Positions 36,453-53,152 are shown, numbered from the stretch's first letter. The stretch: 64,000 bases of DNA from Myxococcus xanthus (GCF_006402735.1 NZ_CP017174.1:3537001-3601000); one strand, 5' to 3'. Made by a program: numbers and translations. Notes: generated by a model from the sequence alone, not told the origin.

Positions 36453-36974
36453 GTGCTGAAGAGCGAGAAGGAAGAGATGATCAAGGAGCTCCACGAGAAG
36501 TTCTCGAGGACGACCTCCGCCGTCGTCGCCGAGTTCACCAAGGTGGACGTGGAGACGGTGACCAAGCTCCGCAAGAAGTTCCGCGAGGGCAACGTCGAGT
36601 ACAAGGTCATCAAGAACACGCTGGCGCGCCGTGCCGCGCAGGGCACGTCCGTGTCGGTCATCGCTGATGACTTCACGGGCCCCGTGGCCCTGTGCATCAG
36701 CTACGGCGACGTGGTGGCTCCCGCGAAGATCCTGGTCGAGTTCACGAAGGACATCGAGGACAAGATCAAGATCCGCACCGCCGTCGTCGAAGGCCGCAAG
36801 GTCGACGTCGCTGGCGTGAAGGCCCTGGCGAAGCTGCCGGGTCTGCCCGAGCTTCGCGCGCAGCTGCTGGGCGTCATCAGCCAGCCCGCGAGCAAGCTGG
36901 TTCGGACCATCGCGGCTCCGGGTTCGCAGCTCGCCCGAGTCGTCCAGGCCAACGCGGACAAGGCGCAGGGCTGA
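36453..36974 (+). CDS. rplJ: 50S ribosomal protein L10
   Basis: This 173-residue base of the L7/L12 stalk binds 23S rRNA and several L12 dimers. The N-terminus (SEKEEMIKELHEKFSRTTS) and VEYKVIKNTLARRA are typical. It starts at a GTG, supported by a near-perfect Shine-Dalgarno AAGGAGGTGA (36437-36446) 6 nt upstream. The C-terminal helix for L12 binding is present. It is followed by rplL. Confidence 0.98.
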   Translation: MLKSEKEEMIKELHEKFSRTTSAVVAEFTKVDVETVTKLRKKFREGNVEYKVIKNTLARRAAQGTSVSVIADDFTGPVALCISYGDVVAPAKILVEFTKDIEDKIKIRTAVVEGRKVDVAGVKALAKLPGLPELRAQLLGVISQPASKLVRTIAAPGSQLARVVQANADKAQG

Positions 36975-37076
36975 GAAGCCCTCATCTGTTCGAGAAGTTT
37001 TTCTACCGCAACCTCTCCGGCCGGAACTCTCCAAAGGGGAGTTGGCCGTTAGTCGAAACCAGAAGGACACATTTCA

Positions 37077-37445
37077 ATGGCTGACCTGAACGCGATTGTT
37101 GACCAGCTCTCCTCTCTGACCGTCCTCGAGGCGGCCGAGCTCGTGAAGCAGCTCGAGAGCAAGTGGGGCGTTTCCGCCGCCGCCGTGGCCGTTGCCGCGG
37201 GCCCGGCCGCCGCCGCCGCTCCTGTCGAGGAGAAGACGGAGTTCACGGTGGTGCTGGCCAACGCCGGCGCCAACAAGATCAACGTCATCAAGGAGATCCG
37301 CGCGATCACCGGCCTGGGCCTGAAGGAGGCCAAGGACCTGGTCGAGGGCGCTCCGAAGAACGTCAAGGAAGGCGTCAACAAGGACGACGCCAAGAAGATC
37401 AAGGACCAGCTCACCGCGGCTGGTGCGACCGTCGACATCAAGTAG
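37077..37445 (+). CDS. rplL: 50S ribosomal protein L7/L12
   Basis: This 122-residue acidic stalk protein recruits translation GTPases. It has an N-terminal dimerisation domain, an Ala-rich hinge ([19 protein letters not shown]) and a C-terminal domain with [26 protein letters not shown]. It lies 102 bp after rplJ and upstream of an intergenic hairpin before rpoB. Confidence 0.98.
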   Translation: MADLNAIVDQLSSLTVLEAAELVKQLESKWGVSAAAVAVAAGPAAAAAPVEEKTEFTVVLANAGANKINVIKEIRAITGLGLKEAKDLVEGAPKNVKEGVNKDDAKKIKDQLTAAGATVDIK

Positions 37446-37506
37446 TTTCTACAGGGACTGTCCGGTTTTCCGGGAAATTTCGGGCAGCCTCCTGACCGGA
37501 TGTGCA

Positions 37507-37539
37507 GGCCGGCGCTCCCTGAGTGGGGGCGCCGGCTTT
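37507..37539 (+). terminator. Attenuator-like hairpin between rplL and rpoB
   Basis: AGCCGGCGC-type arm (GCCGGCGC, 37508-37515) pairs with GCGCCGGC (37529-37536), then TTTG. The same position holds a partial terminator in E. coli that lowers rpoB relative to rplL; the same function is inferred here. Confidence 0.6.
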
Positions 37540-37622
37540 GCCCATTTGACCGTTGCAAATTTCCCGGCGCCGCCGCGCGTTACTGAAGTTTGCCCGCCCG
37601 AGCAGTCGTCCCCGGAGCCAGA

Positions 37623-41849
<4,227 letters not shown>

Positions 41850-41870
41850 TTGCACGGAGCGCCCGCCTGA

Positions 41871-41909
41871 CCGGCCGCCCGCCGTCCCGAAAGGGGCGGG
41901 CGCGGCCGG
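41871..41909 (+). other. GC-rich hairpin between rpoB and rpoC
   Basis: CCGGCC plus GCCCGCC (41871-41883) pairs with GGCGGGC and GGCCGG (41895-41909) with a small bulge. There is no T-run. It may be a processing site or pause in the 135-bp spacer. Confidence 0.35.
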
Positions 41910-41984
41910 AACGGGGCGGGGGCCCGAATCAGCTGGCGGCCCCCCTTGGAAGAGGGGGGCGCCCAACGAGATTTCGGAGGCAAC

Positions 41985-46196
<4,212 letters not shown>

Positions 46197-46235
46197 TCCG
46201 CGCCCCAGCCGTCCTCAAAGCGTTCGCTGAGAGAC

Positions 46236-46275
46236 AACCGCCGCTCCCAGAGCTTTCTCTGGGGCGGCGGTTTTC
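46236..46275 (+). terminator. Strong terminator after rpoC
   Basis: Arms 46236-46252 and 46257-46272 form a 16-bp stem with one bulge and a CTTT loop, followed by TTTTCC. It ends the ribosomal protein/polymerase block. Confidence 0.9.
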
Positions 46276-46315
46276 CTTTGTTTATGGCTAATCGCGTTAT
46301 GGGCTCGTCGTTGGC

Positions 46316-46343
46316 TTGACGCTTATGGCGCGCTGCGTTAGCT
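46316..46343 (+). promoter_or_regulatory. Candidate promoter for the first phasin-like gene
   Basis: TTGACG (46316-46321) with TTAGCT (46338-46343) at 16 bp spacing, 63 bp upstream of the ATG. The -10 is only a partial match. Confidence 0.35.
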
Positions 46344-46375
46344 GTTGAACGTTGAAGTGACGCACCTGGTTACCG

Positions 46376-46391
46376 CCCGGCGAAAGCCGGG
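46376..46391 (+). promoter_or_regulatory. GAAA-tetraloop hairpin in the 5' leader
   Basis: CCCGGC-GAAA-GCCGGG forms a perfect 6-bp stem with a GNRA loop. It ends 15 nt before the ATG at 46407 and directly precedes the GGGGAGGA ribosome binding site. It may stabilise the mRNA or control access of the ribosome. Confidence 0.45.
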
Positions 46392-46406
46392 ATAGGGGAG
46401 GACGGT

Positions 46407-46934
46407 ATGGCCACGACGAAGACCGAGACCGAGGCGACGCAGAACGAAGTTCAGAGCTCCGAGGCCGCTGCAAAGAGCGGACTGGCGCAGAACGTGGAGA
46501 GCTTTCTGAAGGCCCAGCTTTCCCAGGCGCAGAAGCGCATCGAGGAACTGGAAGGCGAAGCGGGCAAGGTGGTGAAGACCTTGGAGTCCCGTGGGCAGGA
46601 GGCCGCCAAGGAGGCCCAGGCGCTGTGGACGAAGTTCCAGGCCGGTGAGCTGCTGACAGACCCCCGCGTGCAGGAGCTGAGCAAGCGCGCCAACGAGGCC
46701 AGCACCGAGCTGGGCCGGCGCGTGGACGCCGCGGGCACCGAGCTGCGCAAGCGCTTTGACGGTATCCAGACGCGCGTCGTCGAGGCCGTGGGCGTGGCCA
46801 GCCAGGCGCAGCTGAAGGACCTCAACAAGGAGCTGGCGAAGCTGTCCCGCAAGGTGGACTCGCTCCTGAAGCCGGTCCGCCGGGTGAACGGCGCGAAGCC
46901 CGCGAGCAGCCCCTCGTCCTCGCCGCGCGCCTGA
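46407..46934 (+). CDS. Phasin-like coiled-coil protein
   Basis: This is a 175-residue, largely helical protein without signal peptide. Heptad-like stretches run through AQKRIEELEGEAGKVVKTLE and RANEASTELGRRVDAAGTEL, and a PhaI/PhaF-like repeat character is seen (LGRRVDAAGTELRKRFDGIQ). It ends in a Lys/Ser/Pro-rich tail. Phasins coat polyhydroxyalkanoate granules, but similar coiled coils do other jobs, and no PHA synthase gene is nearby. GGGGAGGA precedes the ATG. Confidence 0.7.
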   Translation: MATTKTETEATQNEVQSSEAAAKSGLAQNVESFLKAQLSQAQKRIEELEGEAGKVVKTLESRGQEAAKEAQALWTKFQAGELLTDPRVQELSKRANEASTELGRRVDAAGTELRKRFDGIQTRVVEAVGVASQAQLKDLNKELAKLSRKVDSLLKPVRRVNGAKPASSPSSSPRA

Positions 46935-47106
46935 AGTCCCGTCGAATCCCGACAGATAGTGCGACCTCTCCCCTTCTCGGAGTACGAAAGAGAAGGGGGA
47001 GGCACATCGCCGTCGTTCCCTTCACATCGGGGGTGTGCTTATTTCGGCCGTTCCCCGACCGGGTCGGGCCTGAACGTCTGGCCCGTACACCTCCCGGAGA
47101 GACCCC

Positions 47107-47457
47107 ATGGACAACAAGCCCGAGGCCCCCCGAGAGAAGCACCCTGTGACGGAGACGTTCGAGCGTCTCTGGAGCCAGGCCCTGCTGGCGGTGAATACGG
47201 CCGAGGAAGAAGCCTCGCGGGCCGTGCAGCGCGTGGCCGCGGTGGCGGGTTGGAGCCAGGACGAGGTGAAGCGCCAGGCCCGGGAGTTCAGTGAGCGGCT
47301 GGTGGGCCACCGCAAGGACCTGGAGCACAACGTGGAAGAGCGGGTGCGCCAGGCCCTGACGAAGATGAAGCTGCCCCGCCGCGAGGAGCTGTCGGCGTTT
47401 GGAACCCGGCTGGACAAGCTGGCCGAGCGCATCCAGGCCCTGGAGCACCGGAAGTGA
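47107..47457 (+). CDS. Second phasin-like coiled-coil protein
   Basis: This 116-residue helical protein is similar in character to the gene before it (TAEEEASRAVQRVAAVAGWS, EERVRQALTKMKLPRREEL, FGTRLDKLAERIQALEHRK). The C-terminal pattern, a LPRREE segment then a helix, matches the PhaF/PhaI-type family. The last codons overlap the start of the lytic transglycosylase gene (GTGA), so translation is coupled. GGAGAG lies upstream of the ATG. Confidence 0.7.
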   Translation: MDNKPEAPREKHPVTETFERLWSQALLAVNTAEEEASRAVQRVAAVAGWSQDEVKRQAREFSERLVGHRKDLEHNVEERVRQALTKMKLPRREELSAFGTRLDKLAERIQALEHRK

Positions 47458-48194
47458 AAGCTCCCGCCCCCTCGGGCGGGAGGTCTTTCGGTACGCGGCT
47501 CTTCGAACGTCTCCACGCCTTCAGCTCGGGTTGTTCCCGGCTCCCGCTGCTCGCGGGGGCCGCGCTCGTCGTGTCCGCGCGGCTGGTGCCGTTGCTGGAA
47601 GAGCGGCCGGTGCAGCCCGTCGTCCCGGGCGTCGTGGCGGCGGAGGTCATCTCCCCCGAGGCGTCGCTCATCGACGCGGTGCTGGCGCGCCGGGCCCCGG
47701 ACCTGGGCCTGACGCTGCGCCGGCAGCTCATCCAGGCCATCGCCGAGGAGGCTGGGCGGCTCGCGTATGATCCGCTGCTGATCCTGGCCATCATCGACGT
47801 GGAGTCGGACTTCACGGAAGATGCAGTGTCCGTGAAGGGCGCGCGCGGGTTGATGCAGATCAAACCCAGCACGCTGCACTTCCTGGCGGAGAAGGAAGGC
47901 CTGCGCCTGTCCCGCGAGGAAGTGACTGCGGACACCGCGCTTTGCGTGCGGCTGGGCATCCGTTACCTGCGCTCGCTGCAGGAGCGCTTCGGTGGGGACC
48001 TGGACCTGGCCCTGATGGCCTACAACGCCGGCCCCACCCGCATCCGCAACGCCATCAAGCAGGGCGAACTGGAGCGCTTCCGGCGCTATCCGCGCGCCGT
48101 CCGCCGGGACTTCCGGCGCTTCCGTGAGGGCCACGGGCTGGGCGGTGACTGGGCCCTGGCGCAGCGCGAGGTGCCTCCCGAGCCGATGCCCTGA
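47454..48194 (+). CDS. Membrane-anchored lytic transglycosylase (SLT domain)
   Basis: This protein of 246 residues cleaves the MurNAc-GlcNAc bond of peptidoglycan, giving anhydro ends. An N-terminal hydrophobic segment (RLPLLAGAALVVSARLVPLL) anchors or exports it. The SLT domain has the catalytic Glu in AIIDVESDF, GLMQIKPSTL and LALMAYNAGPTRI. It starts at a GTG overlapping the previous stop. Its coupling to a phasin-like coiled-coil gene is unusual. Confidence 0.88.
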   Translation: MKAPAPSGGRSFGTRLFERLHAFSSGCSRLPLLAGAALVVSARLVPLLEERPVQPVVPGVVAAEVISPEASLIDAVLARRAPDLGLTLRRQLIQAIAEEAGRLAYDPLLILAIIDVESDFTEDAVSVKGARGLMQIKPSTLHFLAEKEGLRLSREEVTADTALCVRLGIRYLRSLQERFGGDLDLALMAYNAGPTRIRNAIKQGELERFRRYPRAVRRDFRRFREGHGLGGDWALAQREVPPEPMP

Positions 48195-48323
48195 GTGGGT
48201 GGGGTGAATCTCCGGGCAGTTGGGACGCTCCAACGGGGTGTACGCGCGCCTTGTTCCGTCCCGCCGGGTGCGCTAAGCGTTCCAAGTGCCCGGGACTGTT
48301 GGAGATTCTCAGGAGTGACCCGC

Positions 48324-49013
48324 ATGAAGAACCCCCTGTTCCCCAGCGCCGCGCTTGCCGCCGCCCTGACCCTGGCCCCTTTCGGGGTGCACGCCGGCTC
48401 CGTCTTCCTCAACGGCGTCAAGATTGACGGCGTCACCAACCAGAAGTTCGAGAAGGCCACCGTCCGCATCGACGAGGCCGGCAACGTGCACATCGACGCG
48501 CCTGGCTACGCGGCCCGCGTGACGGCGGTGACGCCTCCAGCGCCCTCGGCCCAGGCTCCGACGCCCGGTGCCGCCGCTCCAGGGACGGCCGCCCCCGTCG
48601 CGAAGGCGCCTCCCGCGGCGCAGCAGGCGCCTGGCACACCGACGGCCCCCGGGCGCCTCACCCAGCGCTACTGGCTGGTGACGGAGCAGACGGTGCCGGG
48701 GATGACGGGGTACGACATCGACGTGTTCATCAACTCCACGTGGCTGCGCAAGCTGCGCGGCAACGAGGACCAGGTGGTGGTGGACATCACCCGCAACCTG
48801 CAGCCGGGGGCGAACAAGGTGACGTTCATCGCCCGGAAGGGGAATGCCGGGGACGCGCGCAGCAGTTCGCCTGCCCACGTGTTTCGGGTCATCATTGGCG
48901 AGGGGAACGAGGGCGGCGGGAACGTGATGATCGACAATCCCATCCTCCGCTTCCAGAAGACGGCGGCGGACACGCAGGATGCGACGCAGGAGTTCACCCT
49001 CACCACGCGCTGA
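48324..49013 (+). CDS. Secreted protein of unknown function
   Basis: This is a 229-residue protein with a signal peptide ending near GVHAG. It has a Pro/Ala-rich linker (residues 68-110) between a short N-terminal beta region (SVFLNGVKIDGVTNQKFEKA) and a C-terminal beta domain (YDIDVFINSTWLRKLRGNED, NLQPGANKVTFIARKG). No family was recognised. AGGAG lies 8 nt before the ATG at 48324. It precedes the tgl pair on the same strand and may be co-transcribed. Confidence 0.7.
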   Translation: MKNPLFPSAALAAALTLAPFGVHAGSVFLNGVKIDGVTNQKFEKATVRIDEAGNVHIDAPGYAARVTAVTPPAPSAQAPTPGAAAPGTAAPVAKAPPAAQQAPGTPTAPGRLTQRYWLVTEQTVPGMTGYDIDVFINSTWLRKLRGNEDQVVVDITRNLQPGANKVTFIARKGNAGDARSSSPAHVFRVIIGEGNEGGGNVMIDNPILRFQKTAADTQDATQEFTLTTR

Positions 49014-49045
49014 CTGGTGCGGGGCTTCGGGTAACGGAGACAACC

Positions 49046-49513
49046 GTGTTCAACCTCGACGAGCGCTACCGCGGGCTGCCCGCCACGCGGGAACAAATCC
49101 TGGCGCTGCATACCTCCCTCAACACGCCGCACGTGGCCATTCCGGGCAAGCAGGCAGGTCCGGCGCAGGCCTTCGTCGTGGGCCTCCGGGGAGGGCAGGG
49201 GACCGCGGCTGTCTTCGTGTACCTGTATCTTGCGGAGGCCGCGGACTGCGCGGTGTACCTGTCCGGCCGGCGCAACGTGTCAGCGGATGAGTACCGCGAC
49301 GACGAGGGGGACGCGCTGGCCTTCGTGGAGTCGCTCGGGTTCATGATGGACGACGCCAACTGGCGCGCGATGGCCCCCGAGCAGCAGGACGAGCAGCTCA
49401 AGACGTTGCCGGTGTTCTTCAAGGACCCGACGCTCGTGCCCGCCGTGGTGGCGCGCGCCGAGGAGAAGAAGAACGTCACCACCACCCTGGGCCGCTTCCT
49501 GGCCGCCTTCTGA
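49046..49513 (+). CDS. Unknown protein encoded immediately upstream of tgl
   Basis: This is a 155-residue soluble protein with no signal peptide. It opens with FNLDERYRGLPATREQILAL and has a mixed alpha/beta body (AFVVGLRGGQGTAAVFVYLY). No domain was recognised. It starts at a GTG at 49046 with CGGAGA upstream. It ends 37 bp before tgl on the same strand, so the two are probably co-transcribed and the protein could act with Tgl or in motility; this is inference from position only. Confidence 0.75.
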   Translation: MFNLDERYRGLPATREQILALHTSLNTPHVAIPGKQAGPAQAFVVGLRGGQGTAAVFVYLYLAEAADCAVYLSGRRNVSADEYRDDEGDALAFVESLGFMMDDANWRAMAPEQQDEQLKTLPVFFKDPTLVPAVVARAEEKKNVTTTLGRFLAAF

Positions 49514-49550
49514 GTCACCGCCCCCTCACCCTCGTCGAGAGCCGCTCCCC

Positions 49551-50312
49551 ATGTTCCGCCTTTCCACCGCGTCCTGTTCGCTCGCGCTGCTGCTGGTGTC
49601 CTCCGGTTGCTCCCACACGCCCACGGAGAAGGAGAAGCGGAGCGCCGAGATTCACTACGACCTGGCGTTGCAGGCCCAGCAGGCCGGCGAGCTCCAGGAG
49701 GCGCTGCGCGAGCTGCAGCTGTCGCTGAAGAACGACCCGGACTACCCCGATGCGAACAACGCCATGGGCATCCTGCTGCACCTGGCGTTCCGCCGTCCCG
49801 ACGAGGCCGTCAAGCACTACACCAAGGCGCTGGAGGTTCGCCCCGACTTCTCCGAGGCGCGCACCAACCTCGCCAACGTGCACCTGGACCAGGGCCGCTA
49901 CGACGACGCCATCAAACTCTATGAGTTGGTCCTCAACGACATGCTCTACCCGACGCCCTTCATCGCCCAGGGAAACCTGGGGTGGGCGTACTACAAGAAG
50001 GGCGAGCCGGAGCGCGCGGTGGAGAGCATCAAGGCCGCGGTGACGACCAACCCCAACTTCTGTTTGGGCTACAAGAACCTGGGTCTCATCTACGACGAGA
50101 CGGGGCGCACCTCCGAGGCGTGCCGCCAGTTCACGCACTACCGCGAGAATTGCCCGGACGTGGCGGAAGCGTACATGCGTGAGGGCGTCTGCCAGGCGAA
50201 GCTGGGGCAGGTCGATGCGGCGAAGGCAGCCTTCGCCACCTGTGAGACCAAGGCGAAAGCTGGTGAACAGGTGCTGAAGGACGACTGCCGGAGGCTGCTG
50301 GAAAAGCTCTAG
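49551..50312 (+). CDS. tgl: Tgl, TPR lipoprotein for type IV pilus secretin assembly
   Basis: This protein of 253 residues matches Myxococcus Tgl, the outer-membrane lipoprotein needed to assemble the PilQ secretin and hence for S-motility; it can be transferred between cells. The lipobox is VSSGC (Cys20). About six TPR units follow, starting near AEIHYDLALQAQQAGELQEALREL, including DYPDANNAMGILLHLAFRRPDEA, RYDDAIKLYELVLNDM and EACRQFTHYRENCPDVAEAY. No pil genes are adjacent, as expected, since the pil cluster lies elsewhere. The identity is from recall of the family, not an alignment. Confidence 0.88.
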   Translation: MFRLSTASCSLALLLVSSGCSHTPTEKEKRSAEIHYDLALQAQQAGELQEALRELQLSLKNDPDYPDANNAMGILLHLAFRRPDEAVKHYTKALEVRPDFSEARTNLANVHLDQGRYDDAIKLYELVLNDMLYPTPFIAQGNLGWAYYKKGEPERAVESIKAAVTTNPNFCLGYKNLGLIYDETGRTSEACRQFTHYRENCPDVAEAYMREGVCQAKLGQVDAAKAAFATCETKAKAGEQVLKDDCRRLLEKL

Positions 50313-50334
50313 CGCGTTGGGTATCTGGGGACCC

Positions 50335-50721
50335 GTGGACCACGTCGATTTCGGCAAATACCTGAGCCAGCAGCGAGAACTCCGAGGGCTCTCGCGTGAC
50401 GACGTCGCGCGGGAGACCAAGATTCCTCCCACACTCATCACCGCGCTCGAGGCCGGTCAGGTGGAACGGCTGCCCTCGCGCATCTTCGTGGTGAACTACA
50501 TCCGCGCGTACGCGCAGGTCATCGGCATGTCTCCGGAAGAGGCCGTGCTGCGCTACGAGGAGGTGGACAAGTCCGTCCCGGCGCCATCTCCCGTGCAGTT
50601 GGAGCAGGAGCGGCGCAAGCGGGCCTACGTGGGGCTGTCCGTGCTGCTGGCGGCCCTGCTCCTGGGCGTGTACCTGTTCCTGGTGCTGAGCGGAAAGCTT
50701 CCCAGTCCGCTCGCGCGTTGA
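50335..50721 (+). CDS. RodZ-like membrane HTH protein
   Basis: This is a 128-residue protein with an N-terminal HTH of the RodZ/HTH_25 type (FGKYLSQQRELRGLSRDDVA, PTLITALEAGQVERLPSRIF, VNYIRAYAQVIG), then one membrane helix (YVGLSVLLAALLLGVYLFLVL) and only a few residues beyond it. RodZ links the cytoskeleton and cell wall machinery; this version lacks the periplasmic domain. Starts at a GTG (50335) 22 bp after tgl. The membrane topology puts the HTH in the cytoplasm. Confidence 0.82.
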   Translation: MDHVDFGKYLSQQRELRGLSRDDVARETKIPPTLITALEAGQVERLPSRIFVVNYIRAYAQVIGMSPEEAVLRYEEVDKSVPAPSPVQLEQERRKRAYVGLSVLLAALLLGVYLFLVLSGKLPSPLAR

Positions 50722-50730
50722 AGCATCTCC

Positions 50731-51465
50731 ATGGAGCGATACGACGACGACGCGCTCGTGCTGTCCTCGGTGGACTATGGCGAGTCCGACCGGCTCGTCA
50801 CCTTGCTGACGCGCGAGCATGGGAAGCTGACGGCCTTCGCTGCGGGCGCACGCAAGAGCAAGCGGCGCTTCGCCGGCGCGCTGGAGCCGTTCATGCGGCT
50901 TCGCGTGCACATCGTCGAGACGCGCGGCAGCACGGTGCGGCTGGACGGCACGGACATCGTCGCGGGCTTCTATGCGGCGCGCGAGGACCTGTCCCTGATT
51001 GCCCGGGCCCTGTACGCGGTGGAGCTGTGCCGCGAGCTGACGCGGGACCATGAGCCGCAGCCGGAGCTGTTCGCCCTGCTGGAGTCGTACCTGACGCGAC
51101 TGGATGCGAAGGAGGCCGGGCCCACGTCGCTCTTGGCTTTCGAGCTGTCCGCGCTGGCGCACGCGGGGTTGATGCCTCGGTTTGATTCGTGCTCGCTGTG
51201 TGGCGGCGCTCCAGGCGAGCGTCCTCGTTTCGACCAGGCCCATGGCGGCGCGGTGTGTGAGCCGTGTGGAGCCCGTGCGCGAGAGTCCGTGGCGGTGCCG
51301 CTGGCGCTGCTGTCGGGCCTGCGCGCGCTCCAGGAAGGGGCGCGCACGCCGCTGCCGCCGGACCTGCGCGCGCGTGCTCGCGGCCTGCTCAATGTCTTCA
51401 TTGCCCATCACCTGGGTCGCCGCCTCAAGAGCGTGGACTTCATGGCCCAGGTGGGCCTGGATTGA
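50731..51465 (+). CDS. recO: DNA repair protein RecO
   Basis: RecO anneals DNA and loads RecA with RecR. It is 244 residues, standard. The N-terminal OB-fold (DDDALVLSSVDYGESDRLVT, LTREHGKLTAFAAGARKSKRRFAG) is conserved. A zinc-binding pair CSLC and CEPC appears in the C-terminal half (about residues 152 to 178). It is in the same direction as the RodZ-like gene, 9 bp after it. Confidence 0.95.
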   Translation: MERYDDDALVLSSVDYGESDRLVTLLTREHGKLTAFAAGARKSKRRFAGALEPFMRLRVHIVETRGSTVRLDGTDIVAGFYAAREDLSLIARALYAVELCRELTRDHEPQPELFALLESYLTRLDAKEAGPTSLLAFELSALAHAGLMPRFDSCSLCGGAPGERPRFDQAHGGAVCEPCGARARESVAVPLALLSGLRALQEGARTPLPPDLRARARGLLNVFIAHHLGRRLKSVDFMAQVGLD

Positions 51466-51488
51466 CGAAGTTCGGAAGCGAGGGGCTC

Positions 51489-52484
51489 ATGCCGCCGCTG
51501 GATGTCGTGTGCTTTGGCGAGACGTTGGTTGACTTCCTCCCGGCGGCTCCAGGGCACCGCGTGCGTGACGTACCCGCGTGGCATCCGTGCCCCGGTGGCT
51601 CGCCGGCGAATGTCGCGGTGGGGCTGGCCCGGTTGGGGCTGCGTCCGGCCATGCTGGGCGTGGTGGGCGCGGATGAGTTCGGGCACTTCCTTCGCGAGCG
51701 ATTGGCGGCGGAAGGCGTGGACGTGAGTCACCTGCGCCAGACGGCGGAGGCCCGCACCGGGCTGGTGTTCATCTCCCTGGATGGGAAGGGCGAGCGCAGC
51801 TTCACCTTCTTCCGGACACGCTCCGCTGAGTTCCTGCTGGGACAGGCGGATGTCGACGCGGCGTTCCTGTCGGGGGCGAAGGCAGTGCACTGTGGCTCCA
51901 ACTCGCTCCAGTGGCCGGAGGCGCAGGAGGCCGCGGTGCGGATGCTGGGGCTGGCGCGCGACGCGGGGCTCATCGTGAGCTGTGACCCCAACTTGCGGCT
52001 GCATGCGTGGGAGGACACGTCTCTCCTGAAGGGCCTGCTGGCGCGGATGCTCCCGCTGTGCACCGTGGTGAAGCTCTCCGAGGAGGAGATTGGCTTCGTC
52101 ACGGGGACGGAGGTGCCCCACGAAGCGCTGACGCGACTGGCCGCGATGGGCGTTCCGCTGCCCGTGGTGACGCTGGGCGAGCGTGGCGCGCTGCTGCTGT
52201 GGAAGGGGGAGCGCATCCACGTCGAGGCGCCGCAGACGCGCGTCGTCGACACCACCGGTGCTGGCGATGGTTTCGTCGCGGGCCTGTTGCAGGGGTTGGT
52301 GCGCTGGTACGGCGGCGCTGAGGGGCTGCGCGATGCGACAGGTGAGGAGTTGGTGGCGCTGGCCACGTTCGCGTGTGAGGTCGGGGCCCGTGTCGTGGAG
52401 AAGCTCGGTGCGGTGGATGGGCTTCCCCGGGCGGAAGTGCTGGCTCAGGTCATGCCGTCGCGTCCGGACAGTTCTCGCGCGTAG
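51489..52484 (+). CDS. PfkB-family carbohydrate kinase
   Basis: This is a 331-residue sugar kinase of the ribokinase/fructokinase type. The N-terminal signature is CPGGSPANVAVGLARLG, and the C-terminal signature with the catalytic Asp is DTTGAGDGFVAGLLQGL. It has VCFGETLVDFLP at the start, as in fructokinases. The sugar cannot be assigned; fructose is a reasonable guess. GAGGGG lies upstream of the ATG. It follows recO by 23 bp. Confidence 0.9.
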   Translation: MPPLDVVCFGETLVDFLPAAPGHRVRDVPAWHPCPGGSPANVAVGLARLGLRPAMLGVVGADEFGHFLRERLAAEGVDVSHLRQTAEARTGLVFISLDGKGERSFTFFRTRSAEFLLGQADVDAAFLSGAKAVHCGSNSLQWPEAQEAAVRMLGLARDAGLIVSCDPNLRLHAWEDTSLLKGLLARMLPLCTVVKLSEEEIGFVTGTEVPHEALTRLAAMGVPLPVVTLGERGALLLWKGERIHVEAPQTRVVDTTGAGDGFVAGLLQGLVRWYGGAEGLRDATGEELVALATFACEVGARVVEKLGAVDGLPRAEVLAQVMPSRPDSSRA

Positions 52485-52609
52485 CGCCGTGACGGTGGTG
52501 TCGTCGCGTCCGACGAACAATCGTCTGTTGTCATGCACACGGTTTGACGCGGGCACTTGCTCGGTGCCCGCGCCCGCGCTCCTCGTTGGCGGTGCCTGGG
52601 AGAAGTCGC

Positions 52610-53098
52610 TCAGGGCGTCAGGGGCGTGAGCAGTTCGTAATCGAAGCGCTGGTACGGCGGCGTCACGGGCTGTCGACGCTGGTCGTATCGCTCCAGCACG
52701 TAGGCGGCAGGGTCTGAGCGCCTGCTTTCCGCCCGAAGCCAAGTCGCCAGCCGACCGTAGGCCGCGTTGATGGCGTCCGCCGTGCCCTGCACCGGCGTCA
52801 TGGCGTAGTCGCGCGCGGGAATCGTCAGGGCCTTCAGGCCTTCTGGGACCGCGTCGAGGCCTCGGACCTCGGTGGTGACCCAGTACTGGTAGACGGGGTC
52901 ATCGCCCGGTTGCTCGTGGTCGCTGCCCGGCACGCAGCCATGGAACACGTCGCGGTCGACCACTCCGGACAGCCCATCCATGCGAGAGAGGAGCTCCAGC
53001 CACGCCAGCGGGACGCGGTGGCTCAGTTCGCTGCGCCGGCCGACCACCTTGATGCCCACCAGCTTGATTTCACCTCGGGAGACGATGGAAACGTTCAT
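52610..53098 (-). CDS. GyrI-like effector-binding domain protein
   Basis: This is a 162-residue stand-alone protein of the GyrI/AraC effector-binding fold (VSIVSRGEIKLVGIKVVGRRS near the N-terminus, TVPARDYAMTPVQG-like GLKALTIPARDYAMTPVQGTAD and FDYELLTP at the end). Such domains bind small hydrophobic or cationic ligands. It is divergent from the MerR-type gene, which seems to carry the same fold at its C-terminus. Start at 53098 with GGAGGG upstream; a longer start at 53116 is less likely. Confidence 0.82.
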   Translation of the reverse strand: MNVSIVSRGEIKLVGIKVVGRRSELSHRVPLAWLELLSRMDGLSGVVDRDVFHGCVPGSDHEQPGDDPVYQYWVTTEVRGLDAVPEGLKALTIPARDYAMTPVQGTADAINAAYGRLATWLRAESRRSDPAAYVLERYDQRRQPVTPPYQRFDYELLTPLTP

Positions 53099-53115
53099 GG
53101 TTTCCGAACCCTCCA

Positions 53116-53140
53116 CCTTGAAGCTGGTTCAACCTCAAGG
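53116..53140. promoter_or_regulatory. Candidate MerR-type operator between divergent genes
   Basis: CCTTGA (53116-53121) and TCAAGG (53135-53140) form an outer dyad, and TTGAA/TTCAA (53118-53122 and 53128-53132) an inner one. The layout resembles SoxR-like MerR operators. It sits between the two divergent genes, about 13 bp from the MerR start. Confidence 0.5.
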
Positions 53141-53152
53141 GAAAGCCGCCGG

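Noticed and set aside
46197-46406. rpsL/rpsG/fusA following rpoC
   Set aside because: A strong terminator follows rpoC and the next gene is phasin-like; the str genes are not in this window.
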